64,000 nucleotides of DNA from Pontederia crassipes (taxonomy: Eukaryota > Streptophyta > Magnoliopsida > Commelinales > Pontederiaceae). The DNA lies in assembly GCA_030549335.1 (NCBI GenBank), contig CM060186.1, forward strand, positions 17,661,189-17,725,188. Reading direction: 5' to 3'. Shown in pieces: positions 22,495-32,990 of this stretch. Under the pieces are notes generated by a model. The model did not search any database. It saw only the letters and a list, made by a program, of their open reading frames with translations, and had not been told where the DNA came from. Every line of letters begins with the position of its first letter. Position 1 is the first letter of the stretch. The position numbers were made by a program, and so were the translations under genes.

Positions 22495-25400
22495 TGAGAG
22501 AAAATATGAAATCAAGATTATAATAATATTAGTAAGATTCGATTCGTTACCTCATAAATGCTATCCAACGGAGAGAAAGTTCGTCGGAGAGGATCGCGTA
22601 TGACATCGCTCTAACGGTATCCACGCCAAGACATTAAAGAGACTTACACACACATCTAGCACAACTATTGTGGAGAAGAAGATGAAGAATGGAGAACAAG
22701 AATGAGAGAAAGAGAGCCTTGCACATATAATGACTAATATATTATTATATAATGAATGGGGAAAAGAATTATGTAACTTTTCTCCCTCATAATCTCCTCA
22801 TTCATGAATGAGGACGGTAGCTTACAATTAGAGGACAAGACCATTATGCTTCCTAATTAAACTTATTATCATACAATAATATGAATATCAATGGTCTAGA
22901 TTGATTTAATCACTATCGTACGATCTAGTCAATTGATCAATGCATTCGATTGAAATCATCCGATTGAGTTTAGGACATACGATTTTACTCATTGTCTCAT
23001 GGATCCCACTTGCACTAAACTCAATACACTTTCAGTGCATACACTCATTCATCTTCTCAAAATGAAATAGTGATTTAGTTAGTGTATATCATATGTATTA
23101 ACTTTTAATACACATTTACTTTTATTGATTTAATCAATCGATCTTCCACTATTAGTGTGTAACATGATCAAGTTAGACATGTACTAGACACCTAATAAGC
23201 TTGTTCAACTTGGAATCAATTAATTCAAAATCTTCTCAACAATTTTGTTTGTGTGTGACCCATTAAGTTCATATTACTATAGTCATAAGTGTTTAATATG
23301 AATCAAGTTCATCACACAATATTTCATAATACAATTTATCAATATTTCCAAATAAATTGTGTAAACTCTTATAGACCAAAAGTGACACCTAGCAGTATGT
23401 CTTAACCCCTACAATAGTATGAATATTAGCAAATCTGTAATATGATATACATGCACGTATAGTTCTACATTTTCTATGTCTTGATTGAGATTAATAGAAC
23501 ATTGTGAGATGTTAGATACCTAATCTCAATACATAATTATATTGATAAATATTTTATTCAAAGAACATTAAGAACTCATTCTCGTATTATTGTGGTCACA
23601 GACTTTGTTTATCAATCTTATTTATTACACTAGACATCTCTCTTTGTAAGAGTCGTAGATTTCATTTTGAATACTCATATATCTTCATGTATTTTGAATA
23701 TCCCCAATAAATGTCATTAGATAATCATTTTTCAATGACCTTTTAACATTATCAAAGAATATTCATAAACACATAAGATATTAATGGTATCTCAAGTCGA
23801 AGGGCCACGTGTACAATCACATTAATGAAAAAACTTGCTAACAATCCAACCAACAATTTTTTTTTATGCGGGTCAGTTCAGTGAACTTGTTCTCTAGCAG
23901 GCACATGTGTATTCGTTATGATGCGTAATGAGAACTAGTATCATCAAACCTTCTGATCGACAAACTACACAATCACCTAACTGGATTGAAGTTGTCCCAA
24001 CATCAATTCTTCAGGTGATGAATAGACTTTTGAAGTAGACATAATGTGTCTCACGTTATGATAATTTCATATCACATTTATCATATTGATACTTCATGGA
24101 CAAGGCCAATAATTGTATAAACTTGATAATTTTAATTTTTGTTATGATTATATCATAAAAATTGAATGAATTTGAATTCATCAAAGCATAACTTTTCTAA
24201 TTATCATATCATATTACTCATTATTTTGATATAACTTCGAGTGCACATCATCGTGATTCGCGGACCACGCTTGCGCGACCATCCAACGAAGTGATGGCGA
24301 CCACCTCTATGCTATGAAAATTACGATCACCAACGGTTGAGCGATCGCAGAGCTATGTTGCTCAATGATTGCACGGCAATGGCGACAACTTCGGCCCTCA
24401 GAGCACGATGATCGACGACCTGGCGTCGGCCCCCCATCTGTGAGCACGACGATTGCGCTTCGATGTCCACGCCTGCGCGACGCTCGTGCAAGGCGTCGAG
24501 AGATGACTATGCTTGGACGTGACATTTGCGATGAGGCGGTCATGCAAGGGGGCGAGCGGTGGCCCAAGCTCGATGAATGTCGCTTGCCGACGTTGCCTGC
24601 CCCCGACTGTGGCACGACGACAACATATTTCGGCGTCCCACGTTGGCGGCCGGACTGTCATCTGCACGGCCATCACTCGATGATGGTGTAGGCCGACGGC
24701 AATGTCAGCAGCCCTCGATCTTCCATGCTTGCGCCGCCCGCCTATGCGATTGTCGTGCAACAACTGCACAGTCCGACGGGCCACGCAGGCCGTGGTCTCG
24801 TCCAACCCTTTTTTTATTTTTCACATATTAACAAAATGTATATATATAGCAATATATATATCATATTACTATTTTAATCTCATTAAAATAGTCAACAGAA
24901 TATGCCAAAAAATACAATAGTATCTATTTTAATCAGATTAAAATAAAAAATATTAAAATCTTATTTTAATCTAATCTTGACTAATAATCATATTCTTCTT
25001 TTTGCTCTGATACCACTGATAGAAAATATGAAATCAAGATTATAATAATATTAGTAAGGATCCAATTCATTACCTCATATCCAACAGAGAGAAAGTTCGT
25101 CGGAGAGGATTGCATGTGTCATCTCTCTAACGGTATCCATGCCAAGACATCAAGGAGACTTGCACACACATCTAGCACCACAACTATTATGGAGAAGAAT
25201 TAGATGAAGAGTGGAGAACAAGAATGGGAGAGAGCCTTGCACATATAATGACTAATACATTATTATATAATGAATGGGGAGAAGAATTGTGTAACTTCTT
25301 CTCCTTCGTAATCTCCTCATTCATGAAAGAGGAGGGTAGGTTATAAAGAGGGGGCAAGACCATTATGCTCCCTAATTAAATCTATTATCATACAATAATA

Positions 25401-25520
25401 TGAATATCAATGGTCTAGATTGATTTGATCATTATCGTACGATCTAGTCAATTGATCAATGCATTCAATCGAGACAATCCGATTGAGCTTAGGACATACG
25501 ATTTTACCCATTGTCTAATA
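22495..25520 (-). mobile_element. 3.0-kb non-autonomous LTR retrotransposon nested in gypsy RNase H
   Basis: LTRs of about 505 bp lie at 22495-23001 and 25017-25520 and share gaaaatatgaaatcaagatt...gtcaattgatcaatgcatt. The minus strand has a primer site ggtatcagagc just inside the right LTR (about 25003-25014) and a purine tract aagtgggat before the left one. A 5-bp TSD, attcc (22490-22494) versus gttcc (25521-25525), flanks it. The host frame resumes directly across it. The 2-kb interior has no Gag, RT or integrase signature. It contains an unusual GC-rich block at 24240-24810. The initiator-Met primer site suggests copia ancestry. Confidence 0.8.
24240..24810. other. GC-rich island inside the non-autonomous LTR element
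   Basis: About 570 bp are markedly richer in G+C and CpG than the very AT-rich DNA around them. Overlapping frames are open on both strands (for example 24398-24805 minus, 24365-24691 plus), as expected of GC-rich DNA lacking AT-rich stops. I recognise no protein in any of them. It may be a captured host fragment or a feature of the element's leader. Confidence 0.45.
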
Positions 25521-26275
25521 GTTCCATGGTTGGATCATAATACTATACTAGATTCATCCATCTTCATTATCTTTAATTGAGTTTCTTTTGTGTCTTTAGA
25601 TTCTTTAAATTTTTATGGCCATTGAATACCTCAACATATTTTTAATATAAGTAATGTCTCCATATCTTCAATACAATAATGACTAACTTTATTCCATGAG
25701 TATGATAATTAAACTACATGTTTAATTTTCTCGATGCATAAGAAATTACCTTCTAATGTTATATCAAAACACATCCAAGACCTAAGTGTAAACATCTTTA
25801 AATATCACAAAATTTTGTCTACTCTCTAATAAGGTCAAAATTGATAAACACTTATCGACTCTTTAGCTCCCAAAACTTGCTTTGCATTTATTAGTGTAGA
25901 CAAATTTGGGCATTCTTCTTTAGTAGTTGCGTAAGTGGTCCTGTAATGGTTAACTCTACACAAACTATATAATAGTTTACTAATTTTAGAAAGCTATGAA
26001 CCTTCCTATCATTATTCAATGTCTTCCATTTCAAAATAGGCTCTATCTTGGATGAACTACTAATACCCCCATTATATCATATCAGATCTCCTAAAACACC
26101 ACTCGATTAATCCAAAACTTATACTTACAACTTTTTTTGTCTTAGGTCTCTCAAGTTGCTAGTGAAAAAATCTATGAATAAATTAAAATGTCATTAATAA
26201 ATATGATGACAAATAAATTAAAAAGATATTTAAACATCATATTCATCTAACCCATAAATGTTGCATCACCACAAA
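25521..26275 (-). pseudogene. Ty3/gypsy pol remnant: RT and RNase H
   Basis: In minus-strand order: FMG-MNMMFKYLFNLFVIIFINDILIYS at about 26255-26170, VHSFLKLVNYY and GPLTQLLKKNAQ at about 26010-25900, VISYASRKL and YHTHGIKLVIIVLKIWRHYLY at about 25740-25640, then QRRW-like RRWMNLV--YDPTM up to 25521. These follow the gypsy RT palm, thumb and RNase H motifs. The catalytic FIDD has become FIND, and several stops are present. The frame is interrupted at its right place by the nested LTR element and resumes at 22494. Confidence 0.78.
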
Positions 26276-27147
26276 CTTATAACACACATATCTAATATGA
26301 AATACAATCTTCTTCAAAACCACCGATTAGCGACGAACATTAGCGACTCAAAAGAAAGCGACGCTAATTCGATCTCTTTAGTGTCTTATTAGCGTCTTCA
26401 TTGGATCGATAAAATGTGGTGGTACTTACCTCTCAATGGCGTCTCTTTAGCATCGCAATAGCATTACGATTAGTTGACGCTAAAGCCGGCGCCACGACAA
26501 CACTACTGAGACACTATTATGCGCGTAAACAAAAAAAATGCATGGTACATTATAGTGTTGTATTGACGATGACACATGCGACACTAAACTAGCGTCACAA
26601 AATATGTGACGCTAATTCGGCACAAACACGAGGCGATATTGGCATCATCAACTTGTGTTTTCTTGGTGTCAACATTATGCGATGCTAATTTAGTGTCACA
26701 AAATTGCGACGCTAATTCAACACAAATTTCAGCGACAGTAGTGGCCTCGACATCTTGCGTTGTATTGGCGTCAAAATTTTGCAATGGTAAATTGATGAGG
26801 CGCTAAGGCGATGCTATGTCATCGCAAGATGTCGACAAACACATAAAACGCTTAATCGGACGCTACTTCATCATCGATGTGTTTGAAGAACATATATGTT
26901 AATTAATAAATAGATTAACTATATGTTATATATATTTGTATAACTATATATGTTACTTATACTATATTTTAATGAATAAATAGATTAAATATTATATGTA
27001 TACCTTCAACATATGTATTCCTACACCATATGTGTTACTTATATATGTATTCCTAAATATATATTTGTTATCTATATTATATATGTTACTTATATATTTA
27101 TTCGCAAATATAGATCATGTATTGAGTGGGTAAATACAACTACACAT

Positions 27148-27534
27148 AGGAGATGCCCCCTCTTTAAACGAGGGACATCGTGTCCTCTACGTTTCTATCT
27201 ATTGGATTAGAAATCTATGGATCCTATTTATTCATTTTTATTTAAAGACTTTAAATATGGTTCATAAATTGCTAATTTAATGAATAAGAAGAAGGGAGAT
27301 ACCGTGTCCCTCATTTAAAGGAGGGACGCGACCATTAAGTTCTATATAGAAAAAATGGAGGTGTCCCCTCTTTCAAGGAGGGACACCGTGTCCCTTATGT
27401 TTTTGTCCATTGAATTAAAAATCTATGAATCATATTTTATTCATTTCCATTTAAAGATTTTAAATCTAATTCATTGATTCATAATCTGATGAATAATAAG
27501 AAGGGAGACACTAGAGGGACATGCCCATTAAGTC
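27148..27534. repeat. Two tandem units of about 208 bp with GAGGGAC hairpins
   Basis: gatgccccctctttaaacg-agggac at 27152 recurs as ggtgtcccctctttcaagg-agggac at 27360. The following about 170 bp are also repeated with changes (tccattga/ttgga, ttaaagactttaaat). Each unit begins with an imperfect palindrome (gtcccctcttt / aaggagggac). No coding sequence. Confidence 0.7.
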
Positions 27535-27550
27535 ATATATATATATATGA

Positions 27551-27758
27551 GATTAATGTGCCTACAAAGCACCTTCCGCTTTGTAGGGATGCTGAGCGCA
27601 TCTCAACTGTTGATCCATTGATCAACGGTTGAGATAATTGATATTTTTAAATCATGAGGTTTAAACACTTTTGATCAGATCTATTGATGAGTGGATCAAC
27701 GGTTGAGATGCGCTCAGCATCTCTATAAAACAGAAGGTGCTTTGTAAACACATTAATC
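27551..27758. mobile_element. 208-bp MITE with about 60-bp terminal inverted repeats
   Basis: Ends are gattaatgtgcctacaaagc and the inverse tttgtaaacacattaatc. Inner arm words gatgctgagcgcatctcaac and gttgagatgcgctcagcatc are exact inverses. The element sits in a TA-rich stretch, so the TSD cannot be read. A further inverted pair (gatcaacggttgaga) lies in the middle. Superfamily unassigned. Confidence 0.85.
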
Positions 27759-28486
27759 CTTTTATATATATTTATATATATATATATGTGTGTGTATGTA
27801 AAACATAATACACATACTTACATGTGTATATATGCACATATGTCAATATATTATGCATATAATATATATCATATCTTAATTATAGACATATTATATTTAT
27901 ATTTTTAATCATGAAATTAAGATGATTGAATTAAGTGACATGATTTCTAACAAGAAATTAAAAATATCTCATCGTATGTCATCGTGCCATAGTAGCATCG
28001 CATACTTTTTCGACACTACTGAGGCACTAATTACGTCATTTTAGTGACGACGCTAATTTAGAACCACAATCGCGACTCATATTTATGATTAGCAATTCTT
28101 ATATCATTTTTTGGTAATTGATTCAATAGCAAAACTTGTTGCGTTAACAATGTTTTGTTTTTATAATAAAAAATGGGAAAAACAGAAAAAATAATGGGAG
28201 AATTGGGGGAGAGAGGTCCGAAATTTTCATCTAAAAACCATCAGCATATTACATTAGATAGATGTAGAAAGAAAAAATATTTTTGTTGAGAAAAAACAAT
28301 TAATATTGTAAGGTCCAGAGGATGACCAGGAGGTGATGGTAATAAATATTAAAGAAATGCCTCATTCTTCACCTTGGTATCTCTCTCTCTTCCCCCTCTC
28401 TCTCTCTCTCTCAGGAAGCCTCTACGCCGGCGGCGGCTCTGTTACCGAAAGAGGAACCCAAGTTTTGCGGGGGCGATCAAGATAAG

Positions 28487-29065
28487 GTGAGAACGATCAC
28501 TGCTTTTACTCATGCTCCATTGGTTGTTTAATGCTTTGTAGCAGTAGTTAGGGTTTAGGATTGCGGAGTGGAGGAATTGTGTCCCCGTCTCGGATGGATC
28601 TCCAAGGTACTGGGAAAATTATGCGCGGTGGTTAGTATCATTTGGGATCAGTACGGAGTTCGATGAGGGGAAAGAATTGTCCACTTCCTTTTCCTCTAAT
28701 TTTGCAAGCAGCATCTTGCGAAGGAGCTTGTGGACGAGTACCCCTGATTAGGGTTCTTGTGACACTTACTATTCGAGCTTCACAGGAGGCTTCTTTCCTT
28801 TTCTCTTCGTCACTCATAGGCATGCAAGAATCCCAATCTTTTTTCTCCTTTGGATAAATTCGACTCTTTGAAAATCGTAACCTAAATATGTGTGCTCAGC
28901 GTTGTGATCCACGTGGTTATAGAGAAATGTAATGTCGACTCAGCTCTAGCTATGCAGCTACTGGCTTTCTTCTAATTATCATTTCTTTCTTCCCACCATA
29001 TGCTGTAGAAAGGTAGAATTTTGTTGGTGTGGGAATTTGGTGACAAGCATATGGTGTTTATGCAG
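28487..29065 (+). other. 5'-UTR intron of U2AF35 copy 1
   Basis: The leader exon ends gcgatcaagataag and is followed by gtgagaacg. The intron ends ...gtttatgcag at 29065, 23 nt upstream of the ATG. The paralogous copy has the same splice sites (52297-52880). A (CT)n leader tract at about 28380-28412 precedes it. Confidence 0.75.
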
Positions 29066-29088
29066 GGTTGTGTTGCATCTTGGAAACA

Positions 29089-29925
29089 ATGGCAGAACAC
29101 TTGGCTTCAATCTTTGGCACGGAGAAGGACAGGGTGAACTGCCCATTCTACTTCAAGATTGGGGCATGCCGTCATGGAGACAGGTGCTCTCGTCTCCATA
29201 ACCGGCCAACCATATCACCCACCCTTCTCCTCTCCAACATGTACCAGCGTCCCGATATGATCACCCCAGGTGTTGATCCCCAGGGGCAGCCCATCGATCC
29301 TAAGAAAATCCAGGAGCACTTTGAAGACTTTTATGAGGACATATTCGAGGAACTCAGCAAGTTTGGCGAGATAGAGAGCCTTAATGTTTGTGATAACCTT
29401 GCCGATCATATGATTGGGAATGTTTATGTCCAATTCAAGGAAGAAGATCAGGCAGCTGCTGCAGTGAGGGCTCTTCAGGGTCGCTTTTACTCTGGGCGAC
29501 CCATAATTGTAGATTTTTCTCCTGTCACTGATTTCCGGGAAGCTACGTGCCGCCAATATGAGGAAGACAGCTGCAATCGTGGCGGATACTGCAATTTCAT
29601 GCATGTCAAACAGATAGGCAGGGAGTTGAGGAGGAAGCTTTTTGGGCGCTACCAGAGGTCCAGCCGGAGACGAAGTCGGAGCCGCAGTTCGAGCCCACGT
29701 CATAGGAGGGGATCTCATGAACGTGATTATAGAGAGCATCGTGACCGTGGGGACTACAGGGATGGTGGACGACGGAGTTCTGACAGGAATGGAAGTTATG
29801 AGAGGGATGGAGGAAGAAGACGGCATGGTAGCCCAAGGCGTGCAAGGAGCCCAGTTAGAGAAGGGAGTGAGGAACGGAGAGCTAAGATTGAACAGTGGAA
29901 TCGGGAAAGAGAGGAGAAGCGATGA
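29089..29925 (+). CDS. U2AF35: Splicing factor U2AF small subunit (U2AF35), copy 1
   Basis: The 278-residue protein is the small subunit of the U2AF heterodimer, which reads the AG at 3' splice sites in the nucleus. It starts [18 protein letters not shown]. The first CCCH zinc finger is C18-x8-C27-x5-C33-x3-H37 and a U2AF-homology RRM follows at about residues 44-145. The second zinc finger is CRQYEEDSC-x5-C-x3-H, and an Arg/Ser-rich and Arg/Asp/Gly-rich tail ([16 protein letters not shown]) ends it. The coding exon is uninterrupted and has a 5'-UTR intron. ATG 29089 is chosen because it matches the conserved family N-terminus. It differs from copy 2 by three residues: V/A in NVY-QF, S/N in ED-CNR and R/K in DY-EHRD. 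It looks functional. Confidence 0.96.
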   Translation: MAEHLASIFGTEKDRVNCPFYFKIGACRHGDRCSRLHNRPTISPTLLLSNMYQRPDMITPGVDPQGQPIDPKKIQEHFEDFYEDIFEELSKFGEIESLNVCDNLADHMIGNVYVQFKEEDQAAAAVRALQGRFYSGRPIIVDFSPVTDFREATCRQYEEDSCNRGGYCNFMHVKQIGRELRRKLFGRYQRSSRRRSRSRSSSPRHRRGSHERDYREHRDRGDYRDGGRRSSDRNGSYERDGGRRRHGSPRRARSPVREGSEERRAKIEQWNREREEKR

Positions 29926-30433
29926 TTCAGGTCGAATTACTGCGGTATTTTCCCTTTCACTAAACCTTAGATGAGGAGTTCAGTTTGGTCACCCTTACTC
30001 TACCCTGTGGAAGGACTGGCCAGTCCGGACAATTTTCTTGGACTCCTTGAGCATCATCTATGATGTCCTTGTTTGTATTACGCGATCAAGAACTTCGTAG
30101 TCTAATTGAATGCTAGTTTGTGTACTGATGATTTTTTGTTAAAACTGCTTGTATGAAGTCCGGTCCTTATATCGAAACCAGCATGTTTATTTTCTTGGGT
30201 GTTTTTTCTGGATGGCCATGTGCTATTTTATTTCCATCTTTCTATATTTACATGTTATAGGCCCTGCTCTATCAATCATTATGGTCTAAGTTAGTAATCA
30301 CAAGATCATTGTCAATTTTATACATGGTCTAATTTTGGAGATGGTTCCATTGGGTTTAGTGCTTTTTGGATAGCACTCTTGAAGAGACTCACATGCACGA
30401 AGAACTCTAGCATTGAGAGCTGAGAAGTCCTTT

Positions 30434-30836
30434 AAATTTATAAATTGACAAGATTACTATGGTGAATTAACTATCATATATAATCGATGAGGTAAAGCTT
30501 GCCTAATTGATGACTATCACTAACATATTAAATTATGGATAACGCACAAAAATGTTATATCAACTTGAATTACCAAATGCCACTAATCGAGTTACCAAAC
30601 ACCATTTACCATTAATCATCTAAATATCTTACAAAAATAAACAAAGAGTAAGTAGAGTTAATACCACTACTTGAGTCACCATATCAAATACAAATAACCA
30701 TCTCCATGTCTAATGAGGATTGCTATATTGGCATCATAATTCATAGGAGCATAATTAAGTAATTAACAACACCTCACATAGCCATAGCCATAGGATGACT
30801 GCAATACAATTTAGTCACAATTGTATGGAATGTTGC
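30434..30836. other. Gap between U2AF35 copy 1 and the RTE LINE
   Basis: AT-rich DNA in which I see no gene or repeat structure. Its last 16 bp (30821-30836) are the left target-site duplication of the LINE. Confidence 0.5.
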
Positions 30837-31410
30837 AACTCCGCCTATATTTTATAGTCGGTCCCAAGTTCGGATAAAGGAGGAGGGTTGTGTTAGGCCC
30901 CGACAGCCAGCATAAAATCATGTCGAATCTTATGAACATGGATCAACGAATATATTGTGTTAATGTTAGGTCGTTACCCGTAAGTAACGCGTTGTACAGT
31001 TCGGGTACAGTGATAAGAGAGCAAGAGCCGCTGCATCCTCGCCTGAATGCAGTGTTAAATGAACAAGGGCTACCGCACTCTAATGGACGGAGGCAGTTAA
31101 AGAAGCTAGTTCATGAGATTAAGGTCAGATTAGGTTCTTGGAACATTGGGACGTTGAATGGGAAGCGCCTCGAGGTGGCACAAGTAATGGACCAGCGTAA
31201 GATTAGTATCTTATGCTTGCAAGAAACTAGATGAGTAGGAGAGAGAAGTAAAGAGATTAGGTTAAATGGTTCCAAACTTTGGTACACAGGTAAGGTAAAT
31301 GGAAGGAATGGTGTTGGTATTATCGCGGATGCAGAATGGAGGAAGAATGTTGTGGAAGTTAAAAGGATTGAGGATCGAATCATATCCGTGAAAGTAATTA
31401 TTGGAAAGGA

Positions 31411-32990
31411 GACTATGAACATTATTAGTGCATATGCACCCCAAGTAGGAGCAGAATCACATCTCAAGGAGAAGTTTTGGGCAGATATGGAGGGTTTGAT
31501 TGAAAGTATACCAACAACCGAGAAAGTTTATATTGGGGGAGACCTTAATGGACATGTTGGTAAAGAGGCAGGACCACATGTAAGGGTTCATGGTGGTTTT
31601 GGTTTTGAGGAGTTGAATGAGGAAGGACAAACTATTATTGATTTTTCTTTAGCATACGACCTTAAGATTATCAACACTTGTTTTAGGAAGAGAGAGGAAC
31701 ATTTAATCACATACAAAAGTGGAACTCATAGGTCTCAAATCGATTTTTTCTTGACAAGAAATACTGATAAAAGACGTTGTACTAATTGCAAAGTAATTCC
31801 TGGGCATGGGATGACTACACAACATAAATTGTTAGTTCTTGATATGCAAATGAAATGTATAAAACCAAAATCCCGAACAATTTTTGATCGAAAGATCAAG
31901 TGGTGGCAGTTAAAGGGGGAGAAGCGAGAGACTTTTAGAAGTAAGTTATTAGAGGAAAGTGTGTGGGAGTTAGAAGGAGATGCTAGTATCATGTGAAAGA
32001 ATGTGGCAAAAAAGGTTGAAATGGTTGCTAAAGCGGAATGGCGTCGTATGATCCATGTAGCCGACCCCACCTAGTGGGATAAGGTTTTGTTATTGTTGTT
32101 GTTGTTGTGATTGCTAAAGCCATTTTAGGAGAATCAAAAGGTTTTGGACCACGAGATAAGGAGACTTGGTGGTGGAATGAGGAGGTCCAAGAAAAGGTGC
32201 GTAATAAGAAGAATTGTTTTAAGGCGATACACTTGGACAATAGTTCTGACAATTGGAAAAAGTATCGTTTGGCGAAAAGGGAGGCTAAGAAGGCAGTTAG
32301 TGATGCTCGTGCTAAAGCATATGGGGGGTTTTATAAGGAGTTAGGGACAAAGGCTGGTGAACAAAAGATTTACAAGATTGCAAGGAATAAAGAGAAGGAG
32401 TCGAGAGATTTGGATCAAGTAAGATGCATAAAAAATGAAGTTGGCAAGGTTTTAGTTACTGAAGGAGATATTAAGAATAGATGGGAAGAGTATTTCTATA
32501 AGCTATTTAATGATGGATGTGAAAGTTCCCGTTGTGATTTGGAGGACTTGACAGTTAGCGAATGTGAGTTTAATAGGTCATTTTATCGTAGAATTAGAGT
32601 CTCGGAGATTAGCGAAGCTCTTAAGAAAATGGAGAATGGTAAAGCCGTTGGACCGGATGGTATACCGATTGAAGTTTGGAAATGTTTATGAGAAAAATGT
32701 GTGTTGTGGTTATGTAAACTATTTAATGAGATTTTACGGTCGAAAAAGATGTCTGATGATTGGAGATTAAGTACATTAGTTCCTATTTACAAAAATAAAG
32801 GGGATATTCAGAATTGTGCAAATTATAGAGGGATTAAACTTATGAGTCACAGAATGAAATTATGGGAAAAATGATTGAGCATAGATTGAGAATGGAGACT
32901 AGTATTTCTGAGAAACAATTTGGGTTCATGCTAGGAAGATTCACTACAGAGGCGATTTATTTACTAAGGGGGATGATGGAGAAGTATCGA
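31411..32990 (+). repeat. LINE tandem duplication, unit 1 (1,580 bp)
   Basis: Starts gactatgaacattattag and ends ggagaagtatcga, and abuts unit 2 directly. It spans the end of the endonuclease, the nested 3'-end copy and the start of RT. A 2-bp overlap (ga) is shared at the breakpoints. The only difference from unit 2 that I noticed is G at 31601 against A at 33181 (Gly versus Ser). Confidence 0.95.
32035..32107 (+). mobile_element. Nested 73-bp RTE 3'-end insertion (unit 1), 13-bp TSD
   Basis: ggaatggcgtcgtatgatcc to (gtt)n is the family's 3' terminus, inserted in the LINE's own coding frame. Flanks are tggttgctaaagc (32022-32034) and tgattgctaaagc (32108-32120). It starts at the same internal base as the 3' part of the 186-bp derivative at 6117. 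The coding frame of the host LINE resumes with AILGESKGFG. Confidence 0.88.

Larger units (their letters stand above)
26300..28130. repeat. Region with repeated gcgacgctaatt words, possible CACTA-like subterminal repeats
   Basis: Between 26320 and 26880 the word family (g)acgctaa / ttagcgtc occurs many times in both orientations. The phrase gacactactgaggcacta recurs at about 28012 in direct orientation to acactactgagacacta at about 26502. Short subterminal repeats of this kind are typical of En/Spm (CACTA) elements. I could not find clean CACTA termini or a TSD, and there is no transposase. The tandem repeat and MITE listed next lie inside. Confidence 0.4.
28355..30433 (+). repeat. Segmental duplication, copy 1 (carries U2AF35)
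   Basis: Sequence from aaatgcctcattcttcacct to the words agcattgagagct(g/a)agaagtcctt is shared with 52174-54267, interrupted only by small indels. It covers the leader, the 5'-UTR intron, the coding sequence and about 500 bp of 3' flank, but not the sequence upstream of the leader. Because the intron is present in both, it is a DNA-level duplication and not a retrocopy. Confidence 0.9.

Noticed and set aside
24365-24831. Overlapping open frames on both strands in the GC-rich island
   Set aside because: Several frames are open at once, which GC-rich DNA gives by chance. None contains a recognisable motif.
29215-29826. 203-codon minus-strand frame opposite U2AF35
   Set aside because: It is the antisense shadow of a well-supported coding exon and has a repetitive, unlikely composition. 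The same shadow occurs, broken, in copy 2.
31735-32252. Minus-strand frames inside the LINE
   Set aside because: Antisense shadows of the endonuclease-RT frame, repeated exactly in the duplicated unit.
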